The notes beneath the pieces are model-generated. The model was given only the letters and a program-made list of their open reading frames with translations. It did no database searches and was not told the DNA's origin. This document shows positions 29,994 to 39,025 of a stretch of DNA of 64,000 nucleotides, piece by piece (position 1 is the first letter of the stretch; each line of letters begins with the position of its first letter). The translations under genes and the position numbers were made by a program. This DNA comes from Janthinobacterium sp. PC23-8. Lineage in GTDB: Bacteria > Pseudomonadota > Gammaproteobacteria > Burkholderiales > Burkholderiaceae_D. The DNA is taken from the NCBI RefSeq assembly GCF_002250505.1, contig NZ_NJGY01000001.1, forward strand, positions 2,809,066-2,873,065, written 5' to 3'.

Positions 29994-30581
29994 ATGAAGC
30001 GTCTGCCGCAATTTACAACTTTGCTCGCCCTGGTGGCGCTGTCCGTGTCGCTGGCCTATTGGGCCATGCAGCTGTTCAAGGCGGAGCAAAGGCCGATCAA
30101 CCCGCCGCCGGTGCCCATCGTGCAGGACGCCAGCGTGGAGGCCGGCGCCGCGCTGTTCGGCGGCCAGGTCAGCGTGGCCACCGCCAGCAACTACCAGTTG
30201 CGCGGCGTGGTGGCCGCCGCCAATGGCCGCGGCAGCGTGGCCATCATCGCCACCGACGGCCAGCCGGCCAAGGCCTACCCGACAGGTAGCGAAGTGGCGC
30301 CCGGCGTGACGGTCGGCGAAGTGCAGGCGCGCTACGTGCTGCTGCAGGACGGCGGCGTGCGCAAACGCATCGAACTGGTGGCCGACGACAAGGCGCTGGC
30401 GCTGCCGTCGGTGACGCCGCTGCCCGCCGTCATGCCGGCACCGGTGGCCCAGCCCCAGCCTGCGGCGAACTCGCTGGTGCCGCCGCCGCTGCCGATGGAA
30501 GGCCAGCGTGCGCCCGTGACGGTGGCGCCGGCCGGGCAGGTCACCACCAATCAAGCGCCGCCGAACTCGCCGACGAATTGA
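29994..30581 (+). CDS. gspC: Type II secretion protein C, PDZ-less form
   Basis: A 195-residue protein. It has an N-terminal membrane helix (FTTLLALVALSVSLAYWAMQLF) followed by the homology region (LFGGQVSVATASNYQLRGVVAA, GSVAIIATDGQPAKAYPTGSEV, YVLLQDGGVRKRIELV). The C-terminus is a Pro/Ala/Gln-rich tail with no PDZ or coiled-coil domain. GspC links the inner platform to the secretin N0 domain. Here it is the last gsp gene instead of the first, 20 bases after gspF. Confidence 0.85.
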   Translation: MKRLPQFTTLLALVALSVSLAYWAMQLFKAEQRPINPPPVPIVQDASVEAGAALFGGQVSVATASNYQLRGVVAAANGRGSVAIIATDGQPAKAYPTGSEVAPGVTVGEVQARYVLLQDGGVRKRIELVADDKALALPSVTPLPAVMPAPVAQPQPAANSLVPPPLPMEGQRAPVTVAPAGQVTTNQAPPNSPTN

Positions 30582-30610
30582 GTTCGCGCGCCCTTACCCC
30601 GGGAGTCCCC

Positions 30611-32848
30611 ATGTTGTCACTGCGTGCCGTCCTTGCCGCCTGCGTGGCAGCGCTGTGCTGCCTGCCGTTCGCTGCGGTCCATGCCGCGCCCCAAGCCGAG
30701 GCCGCAACTGGCGCAGCCAAACCCGCGCGGCCAAAAGTGGCGCTGGTGCTGTCGGGCGGCGGCGCGCGCGGCTTTGCCCATATCGGCGTGCTGAAAGTGC
30801 TGCAGGAGCTGCATGTGCCGGTCGACCTCGTGGTCGGCACCAGCATGGGCGGCGTGGTCGGCGGCGCGTATGCGGCCGGCGCCTCGGTGGCGGACCTGGA
30901 AAAAATGGCGCGCGAAACCGATTGGCAGCGGGTGGTGGCCGACCGTCCGCCGCGCGAGGAACTGGCGTTCCGGCGCCGCGAGGAAGACTTGCTGCTGTCT
31001 TCGCGCATCGAGTTCGGCGTCAGCCGCGACGGCATTTCGACGCCGCCGGCCGCCGCCAGCAACGCGGCGCTGGAAAGGGCCTTGAACCGTTTGCTGCCGC
31101 CTGGCATGCGCGACCGACCTGCCAGCGCCTTGCCGTTGCCGTTCCGCTCGGTGGCCTCGGATCTGGTCAATGGCGAACTGGTGGAGCTGGTCGACACGCC
31201 GCTGTTCCTGTCGATGCGCGCCTCGCTGGCCGTGCCCGGCGTGTTTGCCCCGGTGCGGGTGAACAACCGGCTGGTGGTTGACGGCGGCCTGGTGCGCAAT
31301 TTGCCGGTGGACATGGCGCGCGCCATGGGCGCCGACATCATTATCGCCGTCAACGTCGGCACGCCGCTGGCGCCTGAAAAAGAGCTGGGCAGCGCGATCG
31401 GCGTGGCGCAGCAGATGCTGCAGATTCTTACCGAGCAGAATGTGCAGCGCTCGCTCAAGGAACTGCGCCCGGACGATATCCTGGTGGCGCCCGACCTCTC
31501 GGGCGTCAGTTTCCTCGATTTTGCCAACTACGCGCGCGCCATGCGCGCCGGCGAGCAGGCGGCGCAGGCATTGGCTGCGCGCCTGGCGCCGCTGGCGCTG
31601 CCGCCGGAGCAATACGCGGCGCGCGAGCAGTTGCGCCTGGCCGCGCCGGCCTTGCTCGACGTCGCCCTGCCGCTCACGCGCCTGGCGATCGAGAGCGAAG
31701 GCGACATCAATCCGCGCACCCTGCAGGCGCAAGCTGGCCTGGTCGAAGGCCAGCTGGTGAGCCAGGCCGATGTGCAGCAGGCGGCCGCGCGCCTGTATGG
31801 CCGCGGCGATATCGCCCGCGTGGAAACCGGGGTGGTCGATGCCGGCGAGCAGCGCACGGTGACCATCAATGCGGTCGAGGCGCCGTGGGCCAGCAACCGC
31901 CTGCGGGTGGGGCTGGAGCTGGGCAGCGACTTCAAGGACAGCAATACCTTTGCCCTCAAGCTGCTGCATGTGGCCTCGAACCTGAACAGTTGGGGCGGCG
32001 AGTTGCGCAGCATGGCGCAGATCGGCACCACGCGCAACTTCGGGGTGCAGTTCTGGCAGCCGCTGGGCGCCGGCAACCCGTGGTATATCGCGCCCACCTT
32101 GCAATACACCTCGTCGTCGGTCGACCTGTTCGACAAGGGCCGGCGTAGCGCCCGCATGGCCTATCGCGGCCATGGCGCCACGCTGGTGCTGGGGCGCCAG
32201 TTCGGCTACTGGGGCGACCTGCAGATCGGCGTCACGCACAGCGAGCTCAAGGGCCGCGTGGTGATTCCCGCAGACCCGAACGCGCCGCAAGAGCGCGCGC
32301 TGGGCACCAATCAGTTCGTGCAGTTCCGCATCGATACGCTCGACGGCACCGGTTTCCCCACGCGCGGCGCGCTGCTCGACGCCACCTGGATGCACTCGCC
32401 GTCGCCGGGCGCGGGGGAGGCGGGCCTGGGCCGCTCGGCCGTGACGGCCTTGAAAGCCTTCGGCCGCGGCAACTGGGCCGGCCACGTGTATGGCGAATGG
32501 GCGCGCGCCCAGCGTGGCGAGGCGCCTTTGAGCCTGGGCGGCTTTTTGCGCCTGTCGGGCACGCAGTTTGAATCGGTGACGGGGCGCAGCGTGGCGCTGG
32601 CCAGGGTGGTGATGGCGCGCCGCATCGGTGCGCTGCCGGCCACCTTCGGCGGCGCCGTGCGGGCCGGCTTTTCGCTGGAGATGGGCGGCGGCTTCGACCA
32701 GAGCGAACGCTGGAAGGCCAGCAAATTCACCCAGGCCGGCAGCGCCTTTGTCTCGGTCGACACGCGCTTCGGGCCGGTGTATGTGGCCGGCGGCGCGACC
32801 AGGGGCGGCGACAGCACGCTTTACTTGTTCCTCGGGCCGGCCTGGTGA
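30611..32848 (+). CDS. Patatin-like phospholipase fused to a POTRA/outer-membrane barrel (PlpD-type)
   Basis: A 745-residue protein from the ATG at 30611 (GGGAG upstream). Signal peptide, then a patatin domain (~40-330) with oxyanion motif SGGGARGFAHIGVL, nucleophile GTSMGGVVGGAYAAGA and the catalytic-dyad DGGLVRNLP. A POTRA-like module follows (~365-430, LAIESEGDINPRTLQAQAGL). A BamA/surface-antigen barrel extends to the end, which is aromatic (TLYLFLGPAW). This layout is that of type Vd proteins such as PlpD, in which the lipase is exported by its own barrel. The gene follows gspC by 29 bases and could be co-transcribed with the gsp operon. Confidence 0.9.
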   Translation: MLSLRAVLAACVAALCCLPFAAVHAAPQAEAATGAAKPARPKVALVLSGGGARGFAHIGVLKVLQELHVPVDLVVGTSMGGVVGGAYAAGASVADLEKMARETDWQRVVADRPPREELAFRRREEDLLLSSRIEFGVSRDGISTPPAAASNAALERALNRLLPPGMRDRPASALPLPFRSVASDLVNGELVELVDTPLFLSMRASLAVPGVFAPVRVNNRLVVDGGLVRNLPVDMARAMGADIIIAVNVGTPLAPEKELGSAIGVAQQMLQILTEQNVQRSLKELRPDDILVAPDLSGVSFLDFANYARAMRAGEQAAQALAARLAPLALPPEQYAAREQLRLAAPALLDVALPLTRLAIESEGDINPRTLQAQAGLVEGQLVSQADVQQAAARLYGRGDIARVETGVVDAGEQRTVTINAVEAPWASNRLRVGLELGSDFKDSNTFALKLLHVASNLNSWGGELRSMAQIGTTRNFGVQFWQPLGAGNPWYIAPTLQYTSSSVDLFDKGRRSARMAYRGHGATLVLGRQFGYWGDLQIGVTHSELKGRVVIPADPNAPQERALGTNQFVQFRIDTLDGTGFPTRGALLDATWMHSPSPGAGEAGLGRSAVTALKAFGRGNWAGHVYGEWARAQRGEAPLSLGGFLRLSGTQFESVTGRSVALARVVMARRIGALPATFGGAVRAGFSLEMGGGFDQSERWKASKFTQAGSAFVSVDTRFGPVYVAGGATRGGDSTLYLFLGPAW

Positions 32849-33606
32849 AGTGGCGTATTGCCTGGCGCCGCCTTGGGGCGGCGCAAGGCCGTAAACGCGG
32901 CAAACTCCCATGAGCGAAAGCCGAGCAGCAAGGTAAAACCATCGCGCTCTTCGGCAGCGCGCCGCCGGTCGTTCTGGTGCAGCCGCGCCAGTTCCTCGGC
33001 CAGCTGGCGGATCTTTTGCACCATCTCCTGGGCGCTGGGCAGGCTCAGCCGGGCCGGGATGCACATCAGTGTTTCGCCGGCGCCGTCGAAATGGCCGCCG
33101 AAATAATCGGCCACCACGTGCTCGCGAAAATACTGCTGCACCGGGCCGTCGGCCAGCCAGTGAAAGGCGTTCGACACGCGCAGGCTGTAGCGGTTCAGCG
33201 GTTTGAGTTCGATCAGGCCCAGGCGGTCCAGTTCGGCCAGGTAGACGATGCATTCGGCCTGCGTCAGCGCATACGTTTCCACCACCTGTTCCAGATTCCA
33301 GTGCCCGAGGCAGCAGATTGCCACCAGCAGCAGGCGCGGCTGTGTCACCAGGGACTTTTCCTGCACCAGGGTGAGCGTATCGGCATGCGGCGTGATGTCG
33401 GCCGCGCCGCGCAGCACGTCTTCCATGGCGATGCCGGCCGCCTTGCAGATCAGGGCCAGGCGCGACAGCGACATGTCGTGCTGGCCGAACATGCGCTTGA
33501 CGCTCGATTCGCTCATGCCGATGCGTTCGGCCAGCACCTTGTAGGTCATGCCGACGGCGCGCAGCTCGGTGCGCAGCACGCGCAGCACCAGTTCGGGTGA
33601 GCTCAT
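32821..33606 (-). CDS. HTH (XRE-like) transcriptional regulator with uncharacterised C-terminal domain
   Basis: A 261-residue protein. The N-terminal helix-turn-helix is MTYKVLAERIGMSESSVKRMFGQHDMSLSRL (~19-50). About 200 residues of mixed helix follow, including a winged-helix-like segment TQAECIVYLAELDRLGLIELKPLNRYSLRV; I do not recognise this part. The gene is convergent with the patatin-barrel gene and their 3' ends overlap by 28 bases, so the two transcripts could interfere. No target is evident. Confidence 0.75.
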   Translation of the reverse strand: MSSPELVLRVLRTELRAVGMTYKVLAERIGMSESSVKRMFGQHDMSLSRLALICKAAGIAMEDVLRGAADITPHADTLTLVQEKSLVTQPRLLLVAICCLGHWNLEQVVETYALTQAECIVYLAELDRLGLIELKPLNRYSLRVSNAFHWLADGPVQQYFREHVVADYFGGHFDGAGETLMCIPARLSLPSAQEMVQKIRQLAEELARLHQNDRRRAAEERDGFTLLLGFRSWEFAAFTALRRPKAAPGNTPLHQAGPRNK

Positions 33607-33769
33607 GATTTATCCTTTGTGCAAGTTTGGTCGCGTATGGCGATACCGAATGTAGCTGTTTATGCCACTTTGCACAAGGTTATGGTACTTCGGGGAAAAA
33701 GCGCCGACACTGTCATTGTGCGTGCCGAACCAGGCGCGTGGCACCGAACAGCCTGGCGGCATCCGATGG

Positions 33770-33805
33770 CCTGATCGGGGACGCCCCACCGGGGGCGTCC
33801 TCAGG
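33770..33805 (-). terminator. Two-step hairpin downstream of hslU
   Basis: The nine-base perfect stem GGACGCCCC / GGGGCGTCC (loop ACCG) is flanked by a second pairing CCTGA / TCAGG. It begins 17 bases past the hslU stop on the minus strand. No T-run follows, so termination efficiency is uncertain. It could instead protect the 3' end of the transcript. Confidence 0.55.
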
Positions 33806-33821
33806 CGGCCTGGCTTGTTGC

Positions 33822-35180
33822 TTACAGCACGTAGCGCGACAGGTCTTCGTTGACCGACAGCGCTTCGAGGCGCTCGTTCACATAGGCGGCGTCGATCACC
33901 AGCAGGTTTTCGCCGGTGCCGCTGCCTTCGCTGGCCGTAAACGACACTTCTTCGAGCAGCTTTTCCATCACCGTATGCAGGCGGCGCGCGCCGATGTTTT
34001 CCGTGCGCTCGTTAACCGAATAGGCGATTTCGGCCAGGCGCGTGATGCCTTCGGGCGCGAACTGCAATGTCAGGTTTTCGGTCGCCAGCAACGCTTCGTA
34101 CTGCATCGTCAGGCAGGCGTCGGTGCTGGTCAAAATGCGTTCGAAGTCCGAGATCGACAGCGATTCGAGTTCGACCCGGATCGGGAAGCGGCCCTGCAGT
34201 TCCGGGATCAGGTCCGACGGTTTCGACAGATGAAACGCGCCCGAGGCGATGAACAGGATATGGTCGGTGCGTATCATGCCGTACTTGGTATTGACGGTGG
34301 TGCCTTCGACCAGCGGCAGCAGGTCGCGCTGCACGCCGGCGCGCGAGATATCGGCGCCGCCGGACTCCGAGCGCGAGGCGATCTTGTCGATCTCATCGAG
34401 AAACACGATGCCGTTCTGCTCGACGTTCTGGATCGCCTTCTGCTTCAGTTCATCCTCGTTGACCAGCTTGGCCGCTTCTTCCTCGACCAGCAATTTGAGC
34501 GCTTCCTTGATCTTGACCTTGCGCGCCTTCTTGCGCGTGCCGCCGACGCCGGAAAACATGGACTTGATCTGTTCGGTCATCTCTTCCATGCCAGGCGGCG
34601 CCATGAATTCCATCTGCGGACCGGCCTCGGCCAGGTCGATCTCGATTTCCTTGTCGTCCAGCTCGCCCTGGCGCAGGCGCTTGCGGAAGGTCTGGCGCGT
34701 GCTGTCGCCGCTGCCCGAATCGACCGCCGCCGCCGTGTTCGGCGTAAAGCCGAAGTCGCGCGCCGGCGGCACCAGGATATCGATCACGCGGTCTTCGGCC
34801 GCATCTTCGGCGCGCGCACGCACTTTTTTCATTTCCAGCGAACGGGTCTGCTTGATGCCGATGTCGATCAGGTCGCGGATGATGGTGTCGACGTCGCGGC
34901 CCACATAGCCGACTTCGGTAAATTTGGTCGCCTCGATCTTGATGAAGGGCGCCTCGGCCAGCTTGGCCAGGCGGCGCGCGATCTCGGTCTTGCCAACGCC
35001 GGTGGGGCCGATCATCAGGATGTTCTTCGGCGTGATTTCATGGCGCAGCGGCTCGGCCACCTGCTGGCGGCGCCAGCGGTTGCGCAAGGCGATGGCGACG
35101 GCGCGCTTGGCCTTGGCCTGGCCCACCACGTGTTTGTCGAGTTCGGTGACGATTTCCGACGGGGTCATGTTCATGATCAT
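33822..35180 (-). CDS. hslU: ATP-dependent protease ATPase subunit HslU
   Basis: About 452 residues; the start at 35180 could instead be one of the ATGs at 35174 or 35168. The AAA+ ATPase has Walker [21 protein letters not shown], the pore motif GYVGRDVD, Walker [14 protein letters not shown], and the sensor/arginine-finger region [14 protein letters not shown] and [12 protein letters not shown]. The C-terminal tail LSRYVL docks into HslV and activates it. It unfolds substrates for HslV and lies 30 bases downstream of hslV in one operon. Confidence 0.97.
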   Translation of the reverse strand: MIMNMTPSEIVTELDKHVVGQAKAKRAVAIALRNRWRRQQVAEPLRHEITPKNILMIGPTGVGKTEIARRLAKLAEAPFIKIEATKFTEVGYVGRDVDTIIRDLIDIGIKQTRSLEMKKVRARAEDAAEDRVIDILVPPARDFGFTPNTAAAVDSGSGDSTRQTFRKRLRQGELDDKEIEIDLAEAGPQMEFMAPPGMEEMTEQIKSMFSGVGGTRKKARKVKIKEALKLLVEEEAAKLVNEDELKQKAIQNVEQNGIVFLDEIDKIASRSESGGADISRAGVQRDLLPLVEGTTVNTKYGMIRTDHILFIASGAFHLSKPSDLIPELQGRFPIRVELESLSISDFERILTSTDACLTMQYEALLATENLTLQFAPEGITRLAEIAYSVNERTENIGARRLHTVMEKLLEEVSFTASEGSGTGENLLVIDAAYVNERLEALSVNEDLSRYVL

Positions 35181-35210
35181 AGTTGGCTTTCTTTCTTTGC
35201 TCAGGCGCGC

Positions 35211-35747
35211 TTAGTCTAAAGTTTCGATAATGTGCGACATGTTGGTATAGATGCACAGCTCGGCGGCGATGGTCAGCGATTTCCTGACTACTTCAGCCGG
35301 CGACAGGTCGGTGTTTTCCTGCAGCGCCTTGGCGGCCGACTGGGCGTAGGTGCCGCCCGAGCCGATGGCGCCGATGCCGTCTTCCGGTTCCAGCACGTCG
35401 CCATTGCCGGTGATGACCAGGGTCGATTCGCTGTCGGCCACCAGCAGCATCGCCTCCAGGCGGCGCAGCACGCGGTCGGTGCGCCAGTCCTTGGCCAGCT
35501 CCACCGACGCGCGCAGCAGGTTGCCCTGGTGTTTTTCCAGCTTGCCTTCGAAGCGGTCGAGCAGGGTGAAGGCGTCGGCGGTGCCGCCGGCAAAGCCGAC
35601 CAGGACCTTGCCCTGGTACAGCTTGCGCACCTTGCGGGCCGTGCCCTTCATGACGATATTGCCCAGGGTGACCTGGCCGTCGCCGCCGAGGGCCACTTGT
35701 TTGCCGCGCCGTACGCAGAGGATGGTGGTGCCGTGAAATTGTTCCAT
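35211..35747 (-). CDS. hslV: ATP-dependent protease peptidase subunit HslV
   Basis: A 178-residue proteasome-like peptidase from the ATG at 35747. The N-terminus [15 protein letters not shown] places the nucleophile Thr at residue 7, so a six-residue propeptide must be removed. In E. coli only the initiator Met precedes it. This longer leader is known in other betaproteobacteria. [17 protein letters not shown] and [16 protein letters not shown] are further family signatures. It forms the dodecameric core of the HslUV protease. Confidence 0.96.
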   Translation of the reverse strand: MEQFHGTTILCVRRGKQVALGGDGQVTLGNIVMKGTARKVRKLYQGKVLVGFAGGTADAFTLLDRFEGKLEKHQGNLLRASVELAKDWRTDRVLRRLEAMLLVADSESTLVITGNGDVLEPEDGIGAIGSGGTYAQSAAKALQENTDLSPAEVVRKSLTIAAELCIYTNMSHIIETLD

Positions 35748-35857
35748 AGTGCCCTCAAAGTGTCGTGCCGAGTCGGCGATTGCGCCGTGATGGCTTGGAG
35801 GTGGGGACGGTACAGGCAATTGCAAGCGATACGGAAAACGCCCGCCTGCGGACGAAA

Positions 35858-35889
35858 AAAAAGCATGTGGCCGCAGCGACATGCTTTTT
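35858..35889 (-). terminator. Rho-independent terminator after dksA
   Basis: Perfect 11-base stem AAAAAGCATGT / ACATGCTTTTT with a 10-base loop, extended on the minus strand into a run of eight T. It lies about 20 bases past the dksA stop and separates dksA from hslVU. Confidence 0.9.
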
Positions 35890-35911
35890 ATGGCATCGGG
35901 ACCCTCGAAAA

Positions 35912-36364
35912 TCAGTCGCCGTACAGTTTCTGTTTCAGTTCGCGCCGTTGCTGCGCTTCCAGCGACAGGGTGGCGGTCGGACGCGCGATCAGGCGCGGAA
36001 TGCCGATCGGCTCGCCCGTCTCTTCGCACCAGCCATAGTCGCCGGCGTCGATGCTGGCGATCGATTGCTGTACTTTTTTCAGCAGTTTGCGTTCGCGGTC
36101 GCGCGTGCGCAGTTCCAGCGCATGCTCTTCCTCGATGGTGGCGCGGTCGGCCGGATCGGGTACGAGCACGGTTTCGCGCAGGTGTTCGGTGGTTTCGCCG
36201 GCGTTTTTCAGCAGCTCTTTTTCCAGCTGTTGCAAGCGCGCCTTGAAGAATGCCAGTTGTGCCGGGTTCATGTAGTCATCCTCGCTCATGGCGCGAATCG
36301 CTTCTTCGCTGATGACGGGGATGTCCTGATTGGCGGCCGGGGTCGATTTATTAGTTTTGGTCAT
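35912..36364 (-). CDS. dksA: RNA polymerase-binding transcription factor DksA (one-cysteine, zinc-independent type)
   Basis: A 150-residue protein from the ATG at 36364. The coiled-coil tip carries the catalytic-site motif DPADRA (D70, D73, A75), and the globular part has [16 protein letters not shown] and [13 protein letters not shown]. Of the four zinc-binding cysteines of E. coli DksA only C113 remains; the others are T116, S134 and A137. This C-T-S-A pattern is a known zinc-independent variety. DksA binds the RNA polymerase secondary channel and works with ppGpp. A strong terminator follows the gene. Confidence 0.95.
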   Translation of the reverse strand: MTKTNKSTPAANQDIPVISEEAIRAMSEDDYMNPAQLAFFKARLQQLEKELLKNAGETTEHLRETVLVPDPADRATIEEEHALELRTRDRERKLLKKVQQSIASIDAGDYGWCEETGEPIGIPRLIARPTATLSLEAQQRRELKQKLYGD

Positions 36365-36821
36365 GACTTCGCTTACCTTCGATACGACAGAGTTTTCAAA
36401 TTGATCAGTTGACGCGGCGATGCCGAGCAACTGTACAGGTTCCGCTGGGCATTGCTGTCCGGATATACTGCTTGCGACCTTGGCTTGCCGGCACAGGCCC
36501 GGACTGCCGTCCGTTCGCGATGCCATGTTGATAATTTTTTACCGCTTTATGCCAGTCTCGCTCTCAGCGCGTTGACGGGCGTATTGGGTGGATCGCTTGC
36601 ATGCCTGGCTGCGGCCATCGGCAGTTTGCCAGCCTTTCATGACAGGCTCACGACAGGGGCCGTTTTCGTCGCTGATTTTGGCACGCTTTGCCGTATATTG
36701 CCATCCCGATTTGTTGCTTGAGCGATCATCTGTCGCCTCATCGGGACTTATTCTGGCAAGTTTGCCTGCGGACGGCGGGAAAGCATGCTTGACTTTCCCT
36801 TTCCTGTTTGCAATGGGTAAA
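36365..36821. other. 457-base spacer between the cobW-like gene and dksA
   Basis: It must contain the dksA promoter. I see no gene: the short frames have no ribosome sites or family features. GC is lower than in the flanking genes. Confidence 0.5.
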
Positions 36822-37934
36822 TCACAAAACCCGGCTAGTGTATACCAAACACTGTTCGAGTCCGCGAATAAAAATGTCTTTCGGTAGATTTTTACCAATA
36901 AACACCATTTTGCTGCCGCGCACCTCATCCTCGCCCCATTTGGCGCCCAGGTCGCTGCCCATCAGTTGGTGCACGCCCTGGAATACCACCTTGCGCTCGG
37001 CGCCCTGCATCAGCAATACCCCCTTGTAGCGCAACATGCGCGGACCATAGACCTGTACCAGGCCACCGAGAAACTCGTCGAGCTTGGCGCTGTCGAAGGG
37101 CTGCGTGCTTTTGAATACAAAGGCGGCGATATCGTCGCTATGGTGGGCGTGATGGTGGTCGGCATGGCCGCAGTCGGTGGCGCAGGCGTCGCTGTGCTCG
37201 TGCGCATCACCATGCTCGTGTGCATGCTCGTGTGCATGGTCGTGCTGATGGTCGTGGTCATGCACGTGCGCGCTCTCGGTGGCCAGGAAATCCGGGTCCA
37301 GTTCCAGCTTTTCGTTCAGGTTGAAGCCGCGGATGTCGAGCACTTCGGCAAGCGGTGCACGGCCGAAATCGACTTTACCGATCGGCGCGCGCGGATTGAT
37401 GCGTTTCAGGCGGCGGCTCAGGGTGTCCAGCTCGTCTTCACTGACCAGGTCGGTCTTCGACAGCAACAGCTTGTCGGCAAAACCCACCTGGCGCTGGGCT
37501 TCCTCGTAGTCGTCGAGTTGCTGCATGGCATGGCGCGCATCGACCACGGTGATGATGGCGTCGAGCATGTAGTGGCTGCCCACTTCTTCGTCGACAAAAA
37601 AGGTTTGCGCCACCGGGCCCGGATTGGCCAGGCCCGTCGTTTCGATGACGACGCGGTCGAACGACAAGGTGCCGGCATCGCGCTTTTGCGCCAGCGCCGT
37701 CAGCGCCACGATCAGGTCGCCGCGCACGGTGCAGCAGATGCAGCCGTTGTTCATTTCAATGATCTGTTCGCGACTGTCCTGCACCAGGATTTCATTGTCG
37801 ATGTTTTCCTGGCCAAATTCATTTTCGATCACGGCGATGCGCATGCCGTGGTCTTCCTGCAAGATGCGATTCAACAAAGTGGTTTTGCCGGCGCCCAAGA
37901 AGCCGGTGAGGATGGTAGCGGGGATCATTGCCAT
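36822..37934 (-). CDS. COG0523 / CobW-type GTP-binding metal chaperone
   Basis: A 370-residue G3E GTPase: Walker A GFLGAGKTTLLNRIL, the metal motif GCICCTVRGDL (CxCC), switch VIETTGLANPGP and guanine-specificity SKTDL. A very His-rich insert (~225-275, alternating His/Asp/Glu/Ala with two Cys) separates it from the C-terminal CobW domain. Such inserts bind zinc or other transition metals. Without cobalamin or nitrile hydratase genes nearby, a zinc chaperone role (YeiR/ZigA/ZNG1-like) is most likely. It lies upstream of dksA. Confidence 0.88.
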   Translation of the reverse strand: MAMIPATILTGFLGAGKTTLLNRILQEDHGMRIAVIENEFGQENIDNEILVQDSREQIIEMNNGCICCTVRGDLIVALTALAQKRDAGTLSFDRVVIETTGLANPGPVAQTFFVDEEVGSHYMLDAIITVVDARHAMQQLDDYEEAQRQVGFADKLLLSKTDLVSEDELDTLSRRLKRINPRAPIGKVDFGRAPLAEVLDIRGFNLNEKLELDPDFLATESAHVHDHDHQHDHAHEHAHEHGDAHEHSDACATDCGHADHHHAHHSDDIAAFVFKSTQPFDSAKLDEFLGGLVQVYGPRMLRYKGVLLMQGAERKVVFQGVHQLMGSDLGAKWGEDEVRGSKMVFIGKNLPKDIFIRGLEQCLVYTSRVL

Positions 37935-38071
37935 GTAGAGTACCTGTGCGGTGAGTCGGTGTTGCCGCCAGCAGCGGGCGTATCCGGGCGATTATGCCGG
38001 AATTTTACAAATGCTTGCAAATGCGCCGGAATCGGCTTGATATGGATCACACCAGCAAACTGGCGGCGCCC

Positions 38072-39019
38072 TTATTTGACCTTGGCGCGCGGATGCGTTT
38101 TGTCGTAGACCGCTGACAGATGCTGGAAGTCGAGCGCCGTGTATACCTGGGTCGAGGTGATGCTGGAGTGTCCCAGCATTTCCTGCACCGCGCGCAGGTC
38201 GCCCGACGATTGCAGCACATGCGAGGCAAACGAGTGGCGCAGCATGTGCGGATGCACATTGGCGGGAATGCCGGTGGCCAGCGCATGGGCTTTCAGGCGC
38301 AGCTGCAGCACGCGCGGCGAGATGCGCGTGCCGCGGCGGCTCAGAAACAGCGCCGCGCTGCCATCTTGCGGCGGCGGGCGCACGGCCAGCCAGGCCGACA
38401 GGGCGACCAGCGCCGCCTTGCCAACCGGCACCCTGCGCATCTTGTTGCCCTTGCCGGTGACCACCACGTCGAAGCTGGCCATGTCGATCCAGCCCAGCGA
38501 GGCGCGCTGGGCGCCGTCGGCCTGGTGATAATGGGTGTCCAGGCTGGTCAGTTCGGACACGCGCAAGCCGCTCGAATACAGCAGTTCGAACATGGCGCGG
38601 CTGCACAGTTCGTCAAGCTCCGTCTTGCCTTCCTGGTGCGGCGCCGGCGCCACCAGGCGCACGCAATCATCGACCGACAGCGCTTTCGGCAAGGTTTTCG
38701 CGCGTTTCGGCGCGCGGATGCCGTCGACGGGGTTGGCGGCCAGCGCCGTCTCGCCGGCCAGCCAGTCGAAAAAGCCGCGCCAGGCCGACAGCTTGCGGGC
38801 GATCGAGCGTGGCGCCAGGCCGCCCGCGTGCAGTTTCGACGTGTAGCGGCGCACCTCATTGTGCGCCAGCGCATGCCAGGCGATATCGCCGCTCAGGACC
38901 AGCAATTCATGCAGGTCGCGCCCGTAGGCGGCCACGCTGTGCGGCGACAGCTTGCGCTGCGTTGCCAGTTGCGCCAGCCAGGCGGCTATCGACTCGGCCT
39001 TGGCGCGCGCCACGCTCAT
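38072..39019 (-). CDS. xerC: Tyrosine recombinase XerC
   Basis: A 315-residue tyrosine recombinase. The N-terminal SAM-like domain has LSPHSVAAYGRDLHELL. Catalytic residues are visible: Arg in YSSGLRVSELTSLD, the HMLRHSFASHVLQ box, and GHSSITSTQVYTALDF with the nucleophile Tyr. It resolves chromosome dimers at dif with XerD. Its position after the DUF484 gene is the usual chromosomal xerC context, so it is not an integrase of a mobile element. Confidence 0.95.
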   Translation of the reverse strand: MSVARAKAESIAAWLAQLATQRKLSPHSVAAYGRDLHELLVLSGDIAWHALAHNEVRRYTSKLHAGGLAPRSIARKLSAWRGFFDWLAGETALAANPVDGIRAPKRAKTLPKALSVDDCVRLVAPAPHQEGKTELDELCSRAMFELLYSSGLRVSELTSLDTHYHQADGAQRASLGWIDMASFDVVVTGKGNKMRRVPVGKAALVALSAWLAVRPPPQDGSAALFLSRRGTRISPRVLQLRLKAHALATGIPANVHPHMLRHSFASHVLQSSGDLRAVQEMLGHSSITSTQVYTALDFQHLSAVYDKTHPRAKVK

Positions 39020-39025
39020 GGTGGT

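Noticed and set aside
30617..33253. An 878-codon antisense frame over the patatin-barrel gene
   Set aside because: Low-complexity composition and no ribosome site. The sense frame has clear catalytic motifs.
38072..39019. Tyrosine recombinase as a possible mobile-element integrase
   Set aside because: Sequence and the DUF484-xerC context identify it as the chromosomal dimer-resolution XerC.
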